Assembly (NCBI GenBank): GCA_017621705.1 | Contig: JAGASR010000002.1 | Coordinates: forward strand, 1 to 45,983 | DNA from: Clostridia bacterium | GTDB taxonomy: Bacteria; Bacillota; Clostridia; Oscillospirales; UBA644 | Reading direction: 5' to 3' | DNA length: 45,983 nt | In this document: positions 1-9,057 of the stretch, in pieces | Position numbering within the stretch: the stretch's first letter is position 1 | Layout: every line of letters starts with the position of its first letter | The notes under the pieces: generated by a model | Told to the model about the DNA's origin: nothing | Seen by the model: the letters and a program-made list of their open reading frames with translations, nothing else | The model's database searches: none | Program-made: the position numbers and the translations under genes

Positions 1-162
1 ACTGGTTTCTGCAAAATACTGAGGTATATTTGAATAGATATACCCAGAATCAGTTTCTAAAATGACTCGATGTTCGGAATCTGCAAATGTTTGAAGTGCT
101 GAAAATGCCAAAACTGAAATAATGGCGATTGCTAAACAAGTGGTAAAAATCGTGCGTTTCAT
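1..162 (-). CDS. N-terminal fragment of an exported protein (partial)
   Basis: An ATG at 162 opens a frame with no stop to the window edge (54 codons seen). The N-terminus is a textbook signal peptide: a basic start (MKRT), about 20 hydrophobic residues, and a likely cleavage after Gln-Thr-Phe-Ala near residue 27, followed by a polar mature part. A ribosome site GAAGG lies 9-13 bases before the ATG. A promoter fits at 249-277. Codons are A/T-rich, unlike the genes to the right, so this may be a poorly expressed or acquired gene. No function can be assigned from the visible part. The frame, signal peptide and ribosome site together make a real gene likely. Confidence 0.7.
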   Translation of the reverse strand, partial: MKRTIFTTCLAIAIISVLAFSALQTFADSEHRVILETDSGYIYSNIPQYFAETS

Positions 163-248
163 TCAAATATGACCTTCTTTCTGTTATATTAAATAAAATT
201 CACATTTTCTCTCTGCAGCGAAAAAATGTGTTATTTTATTGTGTTTAC

Positions 249-277
249 AGTATAACATATACATAAATAAATTACAA
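249..277 (-). promoter_or_regulatory. Promoter for the exported protein at 1-162
   Basis: On the minus strand a -35 TTGTAA (272-277), a 17-bp spacer and a -10 TATACT (249-254) preceded by an extended TGn element are seen. The leader of about 80 nt holds a hairpin, CACATTTT (201-208) with AAAATGTG (223-230), of unknown role. Confidence 0.55.
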
Positions 278-325
278 TATCAAAAAGCAACAATAATATA
301 TTGTATTAGTTATTAAATCTTGTTA

Positions 326-374
326 AAATAGACAAAGACATTCGGGTTTTTAGGCCAAATGTCTTTGTCTATTT
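326..374 (-). terminator. 17-bp perfect hairpin, terminator of the thrS operon
   Basis: Arms at 326-342 and 358-374 are perfect reverse complements of 17 bp, with a 15-nt loop. It lies about 85 bp beyond the thrS stop codon. On the minus strand it is followed by only a short T run (TTTT), so it may be an imperfect intrinsic terminator or may act on readthrough from either side. Confidence 0.65.
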
Positions 375-459
375 CAAAATTTGAAAACACCTTTTGTTTA
401 TATATATTTAATGTTTATTAAACGGATATTGCTGAATTATGACAAACAATAGGAATTGT

Positions 460-2217
460 TTAGTCAATAATCTTATTATCAATATGTTCTCTGATGAGAG
501 CGACGAAGTCGGAAACGGACATAGTGCCCTTGTCGCCTTCTTTTCTTGCTCTGACAGCAACGGTGCCGTCTTCCTGTTCTTTATCGCCTGCGACGAGCAT
601 GAACGGAACTTTTTCCATCTGAGCTTCGCGGATCTTGTAGCCGATCTTTTCGCTTCTGTCGTCAACTTCTACGCGCAGACCGTATTTTTCGAGTTCTTTT
701 GCAACTTCGAATACGTACGGCTGATGTCTGTCAGCGATCGGAAGGAGTTTGACCTGAACGGGAGCGAGCCATGTCGGGAACGCGCCTGCGTATTTTTCGA
801 TAAGGAGAGCGAGAGTTCTTTCGTAGCAGCCGATAGAAGTTCTGTGAATGATATACGGATTCTTCTTCGTGCCGTCACGGTCAACGTATTCCATACCGAA
901 TTTTTCAGCGAGCATCTGGTCGATCTGAATGGTGATGAGAGTGTCTTCTTTGCCGAAAACGTTTCTGATCTGAATGTCGAGCTTCGGACCGTAGAACGCA
1001 GCTTCGCCGATACCCTCTTTATAGGGAATTTCGAGATGATCGAGAATTCTCTGCATAACGCCCTGAGCTTCGTCCCACTGCTCTTCGGTGCCGATATATT
1101 TTGCTCTGTCGTTGGGATCCCATTTGGAGAATCTGTAGGAAACGTCCTCGTAAAGACCGAGAGTTTTGAGCATATAGATTGCAAGTTCAAGACAGTTCTT
1201 GAATTCTTCTTCGAGCTGTTCGGGAAGACACATAAGGTGACCTTCGGAAATGGTGAACTGACGGACTCTGATAAGACCGTGCATTTCGCCGGATGCTTCG
1301 TTACGGAAGAGGGTCGAGGTCTCGTTATAACGGAGCGGAAGATCTCTGTAGGAACGTGCTCTGTTGAGGTATGCCTGATACTGGAACGGGCAGGTCATCG
1401 GACGGAGTGCGAAGACTTCATCGTCTTTTGCTTCATCGCCGAGAACGAACATGCCGTCCTGATAATGATCCCAGTGACCCGAAACCTTGTAAAGATCGCT
1501 CTTTGCCATGTACGGGGTCTTGGTGAGCTGCCAGCCTCTCTTCTGCTCTTCGTCTTCAACGAAACGCTGGAGGGTCTGGATAATTCTTGCGCCCTTGGGA
1601 AGAAGAATGGGGAGACCCTGACCGATAAGATCGCAGGTGGTGAAGAGTTCGAGCTCTCTGCCAAGCTTGTTGTGGTCACGTTTCTTTGCTTCTTCAACGT
1701 CTGCAAGATACTGTTCGAGAGTTGCGGCATTCGGGAAAGAAATACCGTAAATTCTCTGAAGCATCTTCTTTGTCGAGTCGCCTCTCCAGTATGCGCCGGT
1801 GCAGCTTGTGAGTTTGAAAGCCTTTACCTTGCTTGCATAGGGAAGATGGGGGCCTGCGCAGAGGTCTACAAATTCGCCCTGCTTATAGAAGCTGATCTCT
1901 TCGCCTTCGGGAAGCTCGTTGATGAGTTCGAGTTTGTAGGGTTCGTTTTTCATGAGTTCGAGCGCTTCTTCGCGGGGGAGGACAAAGCGTTCAACCTTGA
2001 GGTTTTCTTTGACGATCTTTTTCATTTCGGCTTCGATCTTCTCGAGGATCTCGGGAGTGAAGGAAACGTCGCTGTCAAAGTCGTAGTAGAAACCGTTTTC
2101 AATAGCGGGGCCGATGGTCAGCTTAACGTCGGGATAGAGACGTTTTACTGCCTGAGCGAGTATATGAGACGAGGTGTGCCAGAACACTTTCATCTCTTCA
2201 AGATTTTCGATTTTCAT
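460..2217 (-). CDS. thrS: Threonyl-tRNA synthetase lacking the TGS domain
   Basis: This 585-residue class II synthetase charges tRNA-Thr in the cytoplasm. The editing domain comes first, with H14-TSS-H18 and C120-AGP-H124. The catalytic core then shows MTCPF (Cys276), EGHL (His327) and an IHRTS motif 3 region (His458), the three expected zinc ligands. A C-terminal anticodon-binding domain follows. Family members are usually about 635-645 residues. The missing part is the N-terminal TGS domain, since the protein starts right at the editing domain. The ATG at 2217 has AGAGGAAG upstream. It sits 18 bp after the DUF4340 gene, so it is probably co-transcribed with the ABC exporter genes. No T-box leader fits in that gap. 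Confidence 0.96.
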   Translation of the reverse strand: MKIENLEEMKVFWHTSSHILAQAVKRLYPDVKLTIGPAIENGFYYDFDSDVSFTPEILEKIEAEMKKIVKENLKVERFVLPREEALELMKNEPYKLELINELPEGEEISFYKQGEFVDLCAGPHLPYASKVKAFKLTSCTGAYWRGDSTKKMLQRIYGISFPNAATLEQYLADVEEAKKRDHNKLGRELELFTTCDLIGQGLPILLPKGARIIQTLQRFVEDEEQKRGWQLTKTPYMAKSDLYKVSGHWDHYQDGMFVLGDEAKDDEVFALRPMTCPFQYQAYLNRARSYRDLPLRYNETSTLFRNEASGEMHGLIRVRQFTISEGHLMCLPEQLEEEFKNCLELAIYMLKTLGLYEDVSYRFSKWDPNDRAKYIGTEEQWDEAQGVMQRILDHLEIPYKEGIGEAAFYGPKLDIQIRNVFGKEDTLITIQIDQMLAEKFGMEYVDRDGTKKNPYIIHRTSIGCYERTLALLIEKYAGAFPTWLAPVQVKLLPIADRHQPYVFEVAKELEKYGLRVEVDDRSEKIGYKIREAQMEKVPFMLVAGDKEQEDGTVAVRARKEGDKGTMSVSDFVALIREHIDNKIID

Positions 2218-2235
2218 TATTTTCTTCCTCTTTTA

Positions 2236-3741
2236 TTAGTACATGATCTCTTCGCCGTTAAGAAGCTTGTTGAGGTCATTTTTGATCTTGTTTACTTTTG
2301 TTACATATACGAAAAATCTGCCTTCGCCGTTGAGCTTATAGACATATTTTCTCGCATCGATGGGGATATATTCGATGACCGTGTCGTTTCCGTCGATCGC
2401 GCGGTACGTTATCTTTAACGCTGTTTCTGCTGCCGCGTCGGGTTCCGCTTCCGCAAGACCGTCGTGCGTAACGCCGATAATGGTAACGTAAAAGCTTCTG
2501 AAAATATCCTGTTTAAGCTGGGTTTTGCCGTCCCACATAACGACCATTTCTTCGCCTGCGTCGGGGTCGGTGATCGAAAAGTCGTAAACGTCGCCGTTCA
2601 TTTCGACTGTAAGACCTTCAAGCTCGTTGAGATAACGAAGATTTATCGTTCTCTGACAGAACGTGTCGATCGAATAATTCGTAAACGCAAACTGATCCAT
2701 ATCGACACCGTAGATTACCGGTTCACCGTCATACATGACGTAAAGCGTTCTGCCGTCGATATTGCCGAGCAGATATTCGCTTCGGATAAGAAGGTCGGAG
2801 CCGTCTTCCGTTGCGCCGAAATACGGGTTTTCGAGATTCGTTATTTCGCTGATATAATTCTGGGTGTCTACCCATGCTTCGATAACGACTTTTGTGGGGT
2901 CTGCAAAACCGTATTTTGCCTGAAGCTCGGGATCGAGCGTGTCTGTGATGATATCGTCCGCTTCAAGGGTCGAAAGTATCTCAACGATGCCCTGAATGGG
3001 GGTCGAGTCGCCGCCCCAGAAGAACGGTTCCTCCATTACCATGCCGCCCGTGAACGCAATGCTTGCCGCTTCTTCGTCGGTCGTGGTACGGATATAAATG
3101 TCTTCTCTTGCCGCCGCATCGGAATATTCGATCGAAAGCGACTGGAAGCCGGGGTACGTAAACTCTTTGCTGATCGTCTTTTCGTAATACTGAACGTGGT
3201 TTTTCATAAAACGCTCGGAAAAGTACGTCTGTGAAAGGAATACGTCTGTATTTGACGCATTTCTGATATAGTAGCCGCCGCCCTGAGGTGCCGCATCGCC
3301 GAGGTGAAGCTCGGTTATCGTGCCGTCTTTCATCTCGATTTTAATGATCGCCTGCGGATCGTCAAGACCGTAATATTCAAGATGCTCGGTCTCCGCTTCG
3401 ATAAGCGCATCGCAGGTTACTTTTGCAACGCTCGAATAAAGACCTTCCGAAGAGTACGGCAAGAGGGGGGCGCCCTCTCTGCCGAGGAAATTGATGTTTC
3501 CTTCTTCGTCTTTGCTGACGGTATATTCACCTGTCGGGTTCTTGACGTGTATCGCTTTCAGATCGCCTATAACGCACGAGTGCAAAACGAGGCTCTGACG
3601 GGCGTATTCGATATTAAGATCGGTATCCGGCTCAAGCTCTTCGGGAAGCGTATCAAACTTCATCATAAAGAACATTGCGCCGATAAGAAGCCCGATGATC
3701 GCCAGGGCAACGATACTGCCGATGATTCTTTTTTTCGTCAT
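2236..3741 (-). CDS. DUF4340-domain protein of a Gld-type ABC exporter
   Basis: This 501-residue protein has one N-terminal membrane anchor (about residues 5-27) and a large extracytoplasmic part. It resembles DUF4340 proteins, which sit beside GldG-type genes in many Clostridia and Bacteroidota. The gene start overlaps the gldG-like stop as ATGA (3738-3741), which implies translational coupling. It is therefore inferred to be an accessory subunit of the same membrane complex. The substrate is unknown. No catalytic motif stands out. Confidence 0.8.
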   Translation of the reverse strand: MTKKRIIGSIVALAIIGLLIGAMFFMMKFDTLPEELEPDTDLNIEYARQSLVLHSCVIGDLKAIHVKNPTGEYTVSKDEEGNINFLGREGAPLLPYSSEGLYSSVAKVTCDALIEAETEHLEYYGLDDPQAIIKIEMKDGTITELHLGDAAPQGGGYYIRNASNTDVFLSQTYFSERFMKNHVQYYEKTISKEFTYPGFQSLSIEYSDAAAREDIYIRTTTDEEAASIAFTGGMVMEEPFFWGGDSTPIQGIVEILSTLEADDIITDTLDPELQAKYGFADPTKVVIEAWVDTQNYISEITNLENPYFGATEDGSDLLIRSEYLLGNIDGRTLYVMYDGEPVIYGVDMDQFAFTNYSIDTFCQRTINLRYLNELEGLTVEMNGDVYDFSITDPDAGEEMVVMWDGKTQLKQDIFRSFYVTIIGVTHDGLAEAEPDAAAETALKITYRAIDGNDTVIEYIPIDARKYVYKLNGEGRFFVYVTKVNKIKNDLNKLLNGEEIMY

Positions 3742-5420
3742 AAGAATTTACGCTTTCTCCACACGATGAGCCCGATAACCGCGAGAATAGCGGGAAGACC
3801 GATAAGGATACCGAGAACGGTGATGATGACCTCGGTAGTCGTTGTGAACGCGAGAGTATCGAAAATGAGCTGTGTGGGGAGGATGTCTGTGTCGTAAGAC
3901 TGCTTGGATGCAACGAGGAATTTCGAGAGCTTGATCATAAATTCGGCGGTCTGCTGGTTGTTACCGTCGATATTGCTGATGAAGTAGTCGTCAACGAACG
4001 AAGTCGAACCGCAAAGATAAACGCTCGACGAGAATTCCGTCGTGCCCTCGTATCTGACCTGACGGGAGATCGCACTGAGGTTGAACGGACCTACGGTGTC
4101 GGTCTCTTCGTTATACTGGAAGTTTTTCCAGTCGGAAGGAGCGAGGGTCGTGGAGGCGGTAAATCTGGAGAATGCGGTCGGGAAAGTGTCGATAACGCTG
4201 TAGGTCGTTCTGCTGTCTTTGCTTTCGAAAAGACGGTTTACGGAGCGTGCGGCGCCGAGCTGAACGAACTGATAATAGCCCTCTCTGCCGAGGTCTTCGG
4301 CGAGAGTCATCGCATCGTCTGCGTATTTGACTTTAAGAAGAGGATACGATGCGTTTGTGAACGCATAGCTGTTTGAATAGTCAAAAACGTTTTCCGTGCC
4401 GAGAGAAAGCCCCCATTCAACGAGGTAATCCTCGAGTTTCGGGTTTTTCGGCATATCAAGGTCTGTAAATACCATAAGATGATGACCGAGAAGCTCGTTA
4501 TTATAGAGCCAGAGGTCGATCTTTGCGATATCGTCGTCGCTGTATGCTCTCGTCGGATTGTTAATGATAAGAATGGAAACGAAATCGGGAATCGCGTCAA
4601 ATTCCTGAAGAGTGATGTATTTGACGTCAAAACCGTTATCTTTGAGTGTTTCCTGGAAATAAGGAAGGGATTCTTCGCCGTGGCCCTTGACGATTGCGAT
4701 CGTCTGGATATCTTCGACGGTAACGTAAAGCATACCTGCCGTGAGACGTCTTTCAAGACCTACATACTGAAGATTTTCAAAGATCGTATCTTTAACGAAA
4801 CGGTAACGCTGTGTCTCGGGAGAGTAAACAACGAGGAAGATATTTTCCGCTGTGTCCGTACCGTCGTCAAGAGTGATGTTTCTTGTTTTGAAGAAGTTGG
4901 GGTTGTAACGCGGATCAACGAAATGAACGGTTACATGCTCGCTTTCACGAAGATAGTTATCGACAGTCTCGACAACGTATCTTGTCGGCGCAATAGCGTC
5001 GGAGGTGGAAGTTGCGGAACGGTAAGTCTGCTCGTCACCGAGAATGATTATCTCAACGGGAGACTCAAGCTCTGCGAGAAAATCGATCGTTTCCTGATCA
5101 AGCGTAAAAACGTGCTCGGTCGTAAGGTCGACTTTGAGCGTAAATCTCTCAGCCGCAAGCGTTACAACAACGTTTACCGCAATAACTATAGCGATAAAAA
5201 GGATCGTAAAGACGGTCGCAAGAGAACCGAATTTAACTTTGTTTTTGTTTATACGGGGGATCTTCTGATCCGAAACGTGGCCGCCGAGAGCCGCAACGGG
5301 GCCCTGCTGTTCTGCCACTTCTTCAACGGTTTCGACGGTCTCTGCGCTCTCCGCGGTTTCTTCCGCTTCGACTACTTCAACGGTCTCATTAACGTTTTCA
5401 TTGATGTTTTCGTTAGTCAT
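3738..5420 (-). CDS. GldG-like ABC-associated membrane protein
   Basis: This 560-residue protein matches the GldG/ABC_transp_aux family. A first membrane helix at about residues 70-92 is followed by a periplasmic-type domain and a C-terminal helix at about 530-555 ending in WRKRKFL. Its first 40 or so residues, cytosolic by this topology, are a low-complexity Glu/Val/Thr stretch and strongly acidic. The ATG at 5420 has a strong AGGAGG 10 bases upstream. It follows the permease by 15 bp and overlaps the DUF4340 gene by 4 bp. In Flavobacteria the homologous complex is needed for gliding; in Clostridia the role is unknown, so the name marks homology only. Confidence 0.82.
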   Translation of the reverse strand: MTNENINENVNETVEVVEAEETAESAETVETVEEVAEQQGPVAALGGHVSDQKIPRINKNKVKFGSLATVFTILFIAIVIAVNVVVTLAAERFTLKVDLTTEHVFTLDQETIDFLAELESPVEIIILGDEQTYRSATSTSDAIAPTRYVVETVDNYLRESEHVTVHFVDPRYNPNFFKTRNITLDDGTDTAENIFLVVYSPETQRYRFVKDTIFENLQYVGLERRLTAGMLYVTVEDIQTIAIVKGHGEESLPYFQETLKDNGFDVKYITLQEFDAIPDFVSILIINNPTRAYSDDDIAKIDLWLYNNELLGHHLMVFTDLDMPKNPKLEDYLVEWGLSLGTENVFDYSNSYAFTNASYPLLKVKYADDAMTLAEDLGREGYYQFVQLGAARSVNRLFESKDSRTTYSVIDTFPTAFSRFTASTTLAPSDWKNFQYNEETDTVGPFNLSAISRQVRYEGTTEFSSSVYLCGSTSFVDDYFISNIDGNNQQTAEFMIKLSKFLVASKQSYDTDILPTQLIFDTLAFTTTTEVIITVLGILIGLPAILAVIGLIVWRKRKFL

Positions 5421-5435
5421 TTCTCTTGCACCTCC

Positions 5436-6140
5436 TTAGCTCCAGCGGCGTTTTTCGATCATTCGAACTGCAAGGAACAGGAAGATGACCGTTACGGAAA
5501 TATAATAAACAATCGGGGGAAGATTGAGTATGCCGTTCGTGAAATCGTCAAACTGCGCGTAAATATTTGCGTGCATGATGATATTCGCAAGCCAGGACGG
5601 CATAAACATCGCAAAAAAGTCTACAACGAACATGAAAAACAGTATTGCCATCGTGCCTGCCGCAGCCTCAACCGAGCTTTCGGTGAGAGCCGAGACAAAA
5701 AGACCGATAGAAATTATCGCGCAGAGCGCAAGAACGGTGCCGATAAGGTTCGTTGCAAGGCAGCCGTAGTCAACGGTGCCGAAAATATCGATGATAAGAA
5801 CGTAAAACAGGTTTATGGATGTGCAGAGCAGGAAAATGATGAGCGCACCGAAGAATTTACCCAGAACGAGCTGGTAAAGGCTTATCGGTGAGGTCAATAA
5901 GAGCTGGTCTGTCTTGTTTTTCTTCTCTTCGCTGAAAAATCGCATCGAGAGGATACCTACAACGACCATATCGACGAAAAACAGCCAGAAGCCGAAATAG
6001 TCGCCGAGATAGCTCGTGTTCTGCCAGATAACGAAAAGGGTGAAGAGGATCGCGGAGAGGAATGCGTATATCGCAAGAACGAACCAGCCGATCGGGTTCT
6101 TGAAAAATGCGACAAGTTCACGTTTAATTATCGCTGTCAT
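5436..6140 (-). CDS. ABC transporter permease, GldF-like
   Basis: This 234-residue integral membrane protein has about six hydrophobic segments and the ABC-2 permease pattern, starting MTAIIKREL with a first helix at about residues 15-40. The open frame runs further upstream, but that extension is an Arg/Lys-rich shadow of the ATPase tail. The ATG at 6140 has AAGGAGGAG just upstream and is the likely start. The gene overlaps the ATPase gene by 17 bp. It should form the membrane channel driven by the ATPase at 6124-7188. Confidence 0.87.
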   Translation of the reverse strand: MTAIIKRELVAFFKNPIGWFVLAIYAFLSAILFTLFVIWQNTSYLGDYFGFWLFFVDMVVVGILSMRFFSEEKKNKTDQLLLTSPISLYQLVLGKFFGALIIFLLCTSINLFYVLIIDIFGTVDYGCLATNLIGTVLALCAIISIGLFVSALTESSVEAAAGTMAILFFMFVVDFFAMFMPSWLANIIMHANIYAQFDDFTNGILNLPPIVYYISVTVIFLFLAVRMIEKRRWS

Positions 6141-7188
6141 CGTTCTTCTCCTCCTTTTCCTCATTATTTTCTTCTTTGTTTTCGGACGCTTTTTCTTCGG
6201 CCTTTTCGTCCTTCTTGCCCGCAAGAGCACGCTGCTCGTCGTTCTGCTGAACGAGCTGCAGGAAGATATCTTCAAGAGACATGCCGAGAGGCGTTATCAT
6301 AAGGATATACCAGTTTCTCTTCGCACATTCGTCGAAAAGAAGACGGCGGATATCGACGTTCTTTTCCGCTTCGATGATAAAGTCGATCGTTCCTTTTTCG
6401 AAAGAACCGACATATTCGATCTTCGCAACGCCCGGGAGAGCGCCGAGAACGCCGATAACGTCTGCATCTTCGGGAGCCGCAAGACGTACGCCGTAACGGC
6501 TGTTTGCGCCCATTCTCATCGTAAGGTCATCTGCAAGAGCGTCCATAACGATGAAACCTTCGTTCATTATTATAATACGTTCGCACACTGCCTGAACTTC
6601 CGAAAGAATATGGGAAGAAAGAATGATCGTTCTTCTCGTGCCGAGCCTTTTTATAAGGTTACGGATCTCGACGATCTCTTTCGGGTCGAGACCTGCCGTC
6701 GGCTCGTCAAGAATAAGGATCGGAGGGTCACCGATAAGAGCCTGCGCAAGACCTACACGCTGTTTGTATCCTTTTGAAAGGTTCTTTATAAGGCGGTTAT
6801 ATACTCCGGTGATCTTTACAACGTCGCAGACTTCCGCAATATGTTCCTTTTTCTTTTTGATATTTTCCTTTTTGCCGCAACCTTTGAGGTTGTAGACAAA
6901 ATTGAGATATTCTCTGACCGTCATATCGTGGTAAAGCGGCGGAATTTCGGGCAGATAGCCGAAGTTTTCTTTCGCTTTTGACGGTTCTTCCAGCAGGTCG
7001 TGACCGTTTATGACGATCTTGCCTGCGTGAGAGGAGATGTATCCCGTAAGCATGTTCATGGTCGTCGATTTACCCGCACCGTTGGGGCCGAGAAGTCCGA
7101 CGATATCGCCTTGGTTTATGGTGAAGCTGATATTATTGACAGCAACTTTGTTGCCGTATCGCTTCGTTAAGCCGGAAACGGTTATCAT
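6124..7188 (-). CDS. ABC transporter ATP-binding protein, GldA-like
   Basis: This 354-residue ATPase shows Walker A GPNGAGKST at residues 34-42, the signature region LSKGYKQR at about 137-144, and Walker B ILILDEP at 157-163 followed by TAGLD. The length exceeds a minimal nucleotide-binding domain because of a C-terminal accessory region of about 100 residues ending in a Glu/Lys/Asn-rich tail (about residues 325-354). A GGAGAG ribosome site precedes the ATG. It heads the ATPase-permease-GldG-DUF4340 set and powers export of an unknown substrate. Confidence 0.92.
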   Translation of the reverse strand: MITVSGLTKRYGNKVAVNNISFTINQGDIVGLLGPNGAGKSTTMNMLTGYISSHAGKIVINGHDLLEEPSKAKENFGYLPEIPPLYHDMTVREYLNFVYNLKGCGKKENIKKKKEHIAEVCDVVKITGVYNRLIKNLSKGYKQRVGLAQALIGDPPILILDEPTAGLDPKEIVEIRNLIKRLGTRRTIILSSHILSEVQAVCERIIIMNEGFIVMDALADDLTMRMGANSRYGVRLAAPEDADVIGVLGALPGVAKIEYVGSFEKGTIDFIIEAEKNVDIRRLLFDECAKRNWYILMITPLGMSLEDIFLQLVQQNDEQRALAGKKDEKAEEKASENKEENNEEKEEKNDDSDN

Positions 7189-7236
7189 GAAAAACTCTCC
7201 AATTATAGATTTATGTTAATTGAAAAATGCTCTGGA

Positions 7237-9003
7237 TCATTCGACGATCGCAAGGTGAAGTTCGCCGAGCTGTTTGAGGTCGGGCGCGGACGGGCAGTCT
7301 GTCATAAGTTCGGAAGCGTTCTGAACTTTCGGGAATGCGATAACGTCACGCAGGCTTTCTGCACCGAGGAGCTGCATTACAAGTCTGTCAAGACCGATGC
7401 CCATGCCGCCGTGAGGAGGTGCACCGTATTTGAATGCGTCGGTAAGATAGCCGAATTTCTTATAGGATTCTTCTTCGGAAAGGCCGAGAAGAGCGAAAAT
7501 TCTCTGCTGGAGAACGGGATCGGTAATTCTGATCGAGCCGCTGGAGAGCTCAACACCGTTAAGAACAAGGTCGTATGCCTTTGCTCTTACGTTTGCCTTG
7601 TCTGTCTCAAGATAGTCGAGACATTCATCGAGCGGAGAAGTGAACGGATGGTGCATTGCAACGAAGGTACCGAGTTCTTCGTCATATTCAAAGAACGGCA
7701 TTTCGGTAATCCACATCAGGTCCCAACCCTCGGGCTTGATCTCGAGACGTTTTGCAGTCTCGTTTCTGAGCATACCGAGCTGAGAAAGAACGTGGGAGTT
7801 ATTGGTATCTGCAATGATCATGACAACGTCGCCCTTTTCAGCGCCCATTTCGGTGAGAATAGCGTTCATTTCGTCTTCGGTCATGAATTTTGCAAAAGAG
7901 CATGCGGTCGCATCTTCGGTAAGTCTGATCCATGCAAGACCCTTGCCGCCGCAACCTTTGATATATTCGGTAAGCTTGTCTATTTCTTTTCTGGTAAGTT
8001 TTGCGGAGGAGTTTTTAGCGTTGATCGCTCTTACGCTGCCGCCGCCCGAGATAGCGCCGGTAAATACGGAAAAGCCGCAGTTTTCAACGATCTTCGAAAG
8101 GTCGTGAATTTCCATGCCGATACGGGTGTCGGGCTTGTCGGAACCGTATTTTGCCATAGCTTCGGCGTAGGTGAGACGTTTGATCGGGAGCTGAATATCA
8201 ACGTTAAGCATCTCTTTGAAGATCTTCTGCATATAGCCTTCGCCGATCTTGAGAACGTCTTCAACGTCAACGAAAGACATTTCCATATCGATCTGAGTAA
8301 ATTCGGGCTGTCTGTCCGCACGGAGGTCTTCGTCACGGAAGCAACGCGCGATCTGGATATAACGGTCGAAACCCGCTACCATGGAAAGCTGTTTGTAAAG
8401 CTGGGGAGACTGCGGAAGCGCATAGAAGTTGCCCGGATGAACACGGGACGGAACGAGATAGTCTCTTGCGCCTTCGGGTGTGGATTTGATGAGCATCGGG
8501 GTCTCGATCTCGATAAAGCCGTTATCGTAAAAATAGTCTCTTGTGATCTTCGCAACTTTGTTTCTGAAAAGAAGGTTGTTTAAAAGATCGGGACGGCGAA
8601 GGTCGAGATATCTGTGCTTGAGGCGAAGCTCTTCGTTAACGTTGGAGTTTTCAACGATCTCAAACGGAGGAGTTTCGCTCTTGCCGAGAACGGTGAGGCT
8701 TTCAACGGAAACTTCGATCTCGCCCGTTGCCATATTTTTATTGATCGCATTTTCGCCTCTTGCGGTAACGGTACCTGTTGCGGTTATAACGTCTTCGGAA
8801 CGGAGAGTGTATGCAATATCGAAAAGATCTTTCGCTTTCTGCTCGTCAAAAGTGAGCTGAAGAATACCTGTTCTGTCACGAAGGTCGATGAATATAAGGC
8901 CGCCGAGAACTCTTCTTCTCTGTACCCAGCCGGCAACGGTGATCTTTTTGCCTTCATCTTTTATATTGAAATTACCGCAGTAGTCTGTACGGTTAATATA
9001 CAT
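7237..9003 (-). CDS. aspS: Aspartyl-tRNA synthetase
   Basis: This 588-residue bacterial-type class II synthetase charges tRNA-Asp. In order it has an N-terminal OB-fold anticodon domain (residues 1-105), motif 2 around FRDEDLRADRQPEF (222-235), a GAD insertion domain (about 290-420) and motif 3 GMGIGLDRL (533-541). Length is normal for the family. AAAAGGAC precedes the ATG. The pairing hisS-aspS with a 54-bp gap is the usual Bacillota arrangement. The gap holds a small inverted repeat, TCACA-AA-TGTGA (minus strand TCACATTTGTGA), of unknown role. Discriminating versus non-discriminating type cannot be told here. Confidence 0.97.
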   Translation of the reverse strand: MYINRTDYCGNFNIKDEGKKITVAGWVQRRRVLGGLIFIDLRDRTGILQLTFDEQKAKDLFDIAYTLRSEDVITATGTVTARGENAINKNMATGEIEVSVESLTVLGKSETPPFEIVENSNVNEELRLKHRYLDLRRPDLLNNLLFRNKVAKITRDYFYDNGFIEIETPMLIKSTPEGARDYLVPSRVHPGNFYALPQSPQLYKQLSMVAGFDRYIQIARCFRDEDLRADRQPEFTQIDMEMSFVDVEDVLKIGEGYMQKIFKEMLNVDIQLPIKRLTYAEAMAKYGSDKPDTRIGMEIHDLSKIVENCGFSVFTGAISGGGSVRAINAKNSSAKLTRKEIDKLTEYIKGCGGKGLAWIRLTEDATACSFAKFMTEDEMNAILTEMGAEKGDVVMIIADTNNSHVLSQLGMLRNETAKRLEIKPEGWDLMWITEMPFFEYDEELGTFVAMHHPFTSPLDECLDYLETDKANVRAKAYDLVLNGVELSSGSIRITDPVLQQRIFALLGLSEEESYKKFGYLTDAFKYGAPPHGGMGIGLDRLVMQLLGAESLRDVIAFPKVQNASELMTDCPSAPDLKQLGELHLAIVE

Positions 9004-9057
9004 AATTGATCTGTCCTTTTCTAAATTTTATTATATTTATTCGTCACAAATGTGAAC

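Noticed and set aside
439..2418. 659-codon open frame on the plus strand opposite thrS
   Set aside because: It mirrors thrS codon by codon, has no ribosome site or known motif, and is Phe/Val/Glu-rich as expected from antisense of this codon use.
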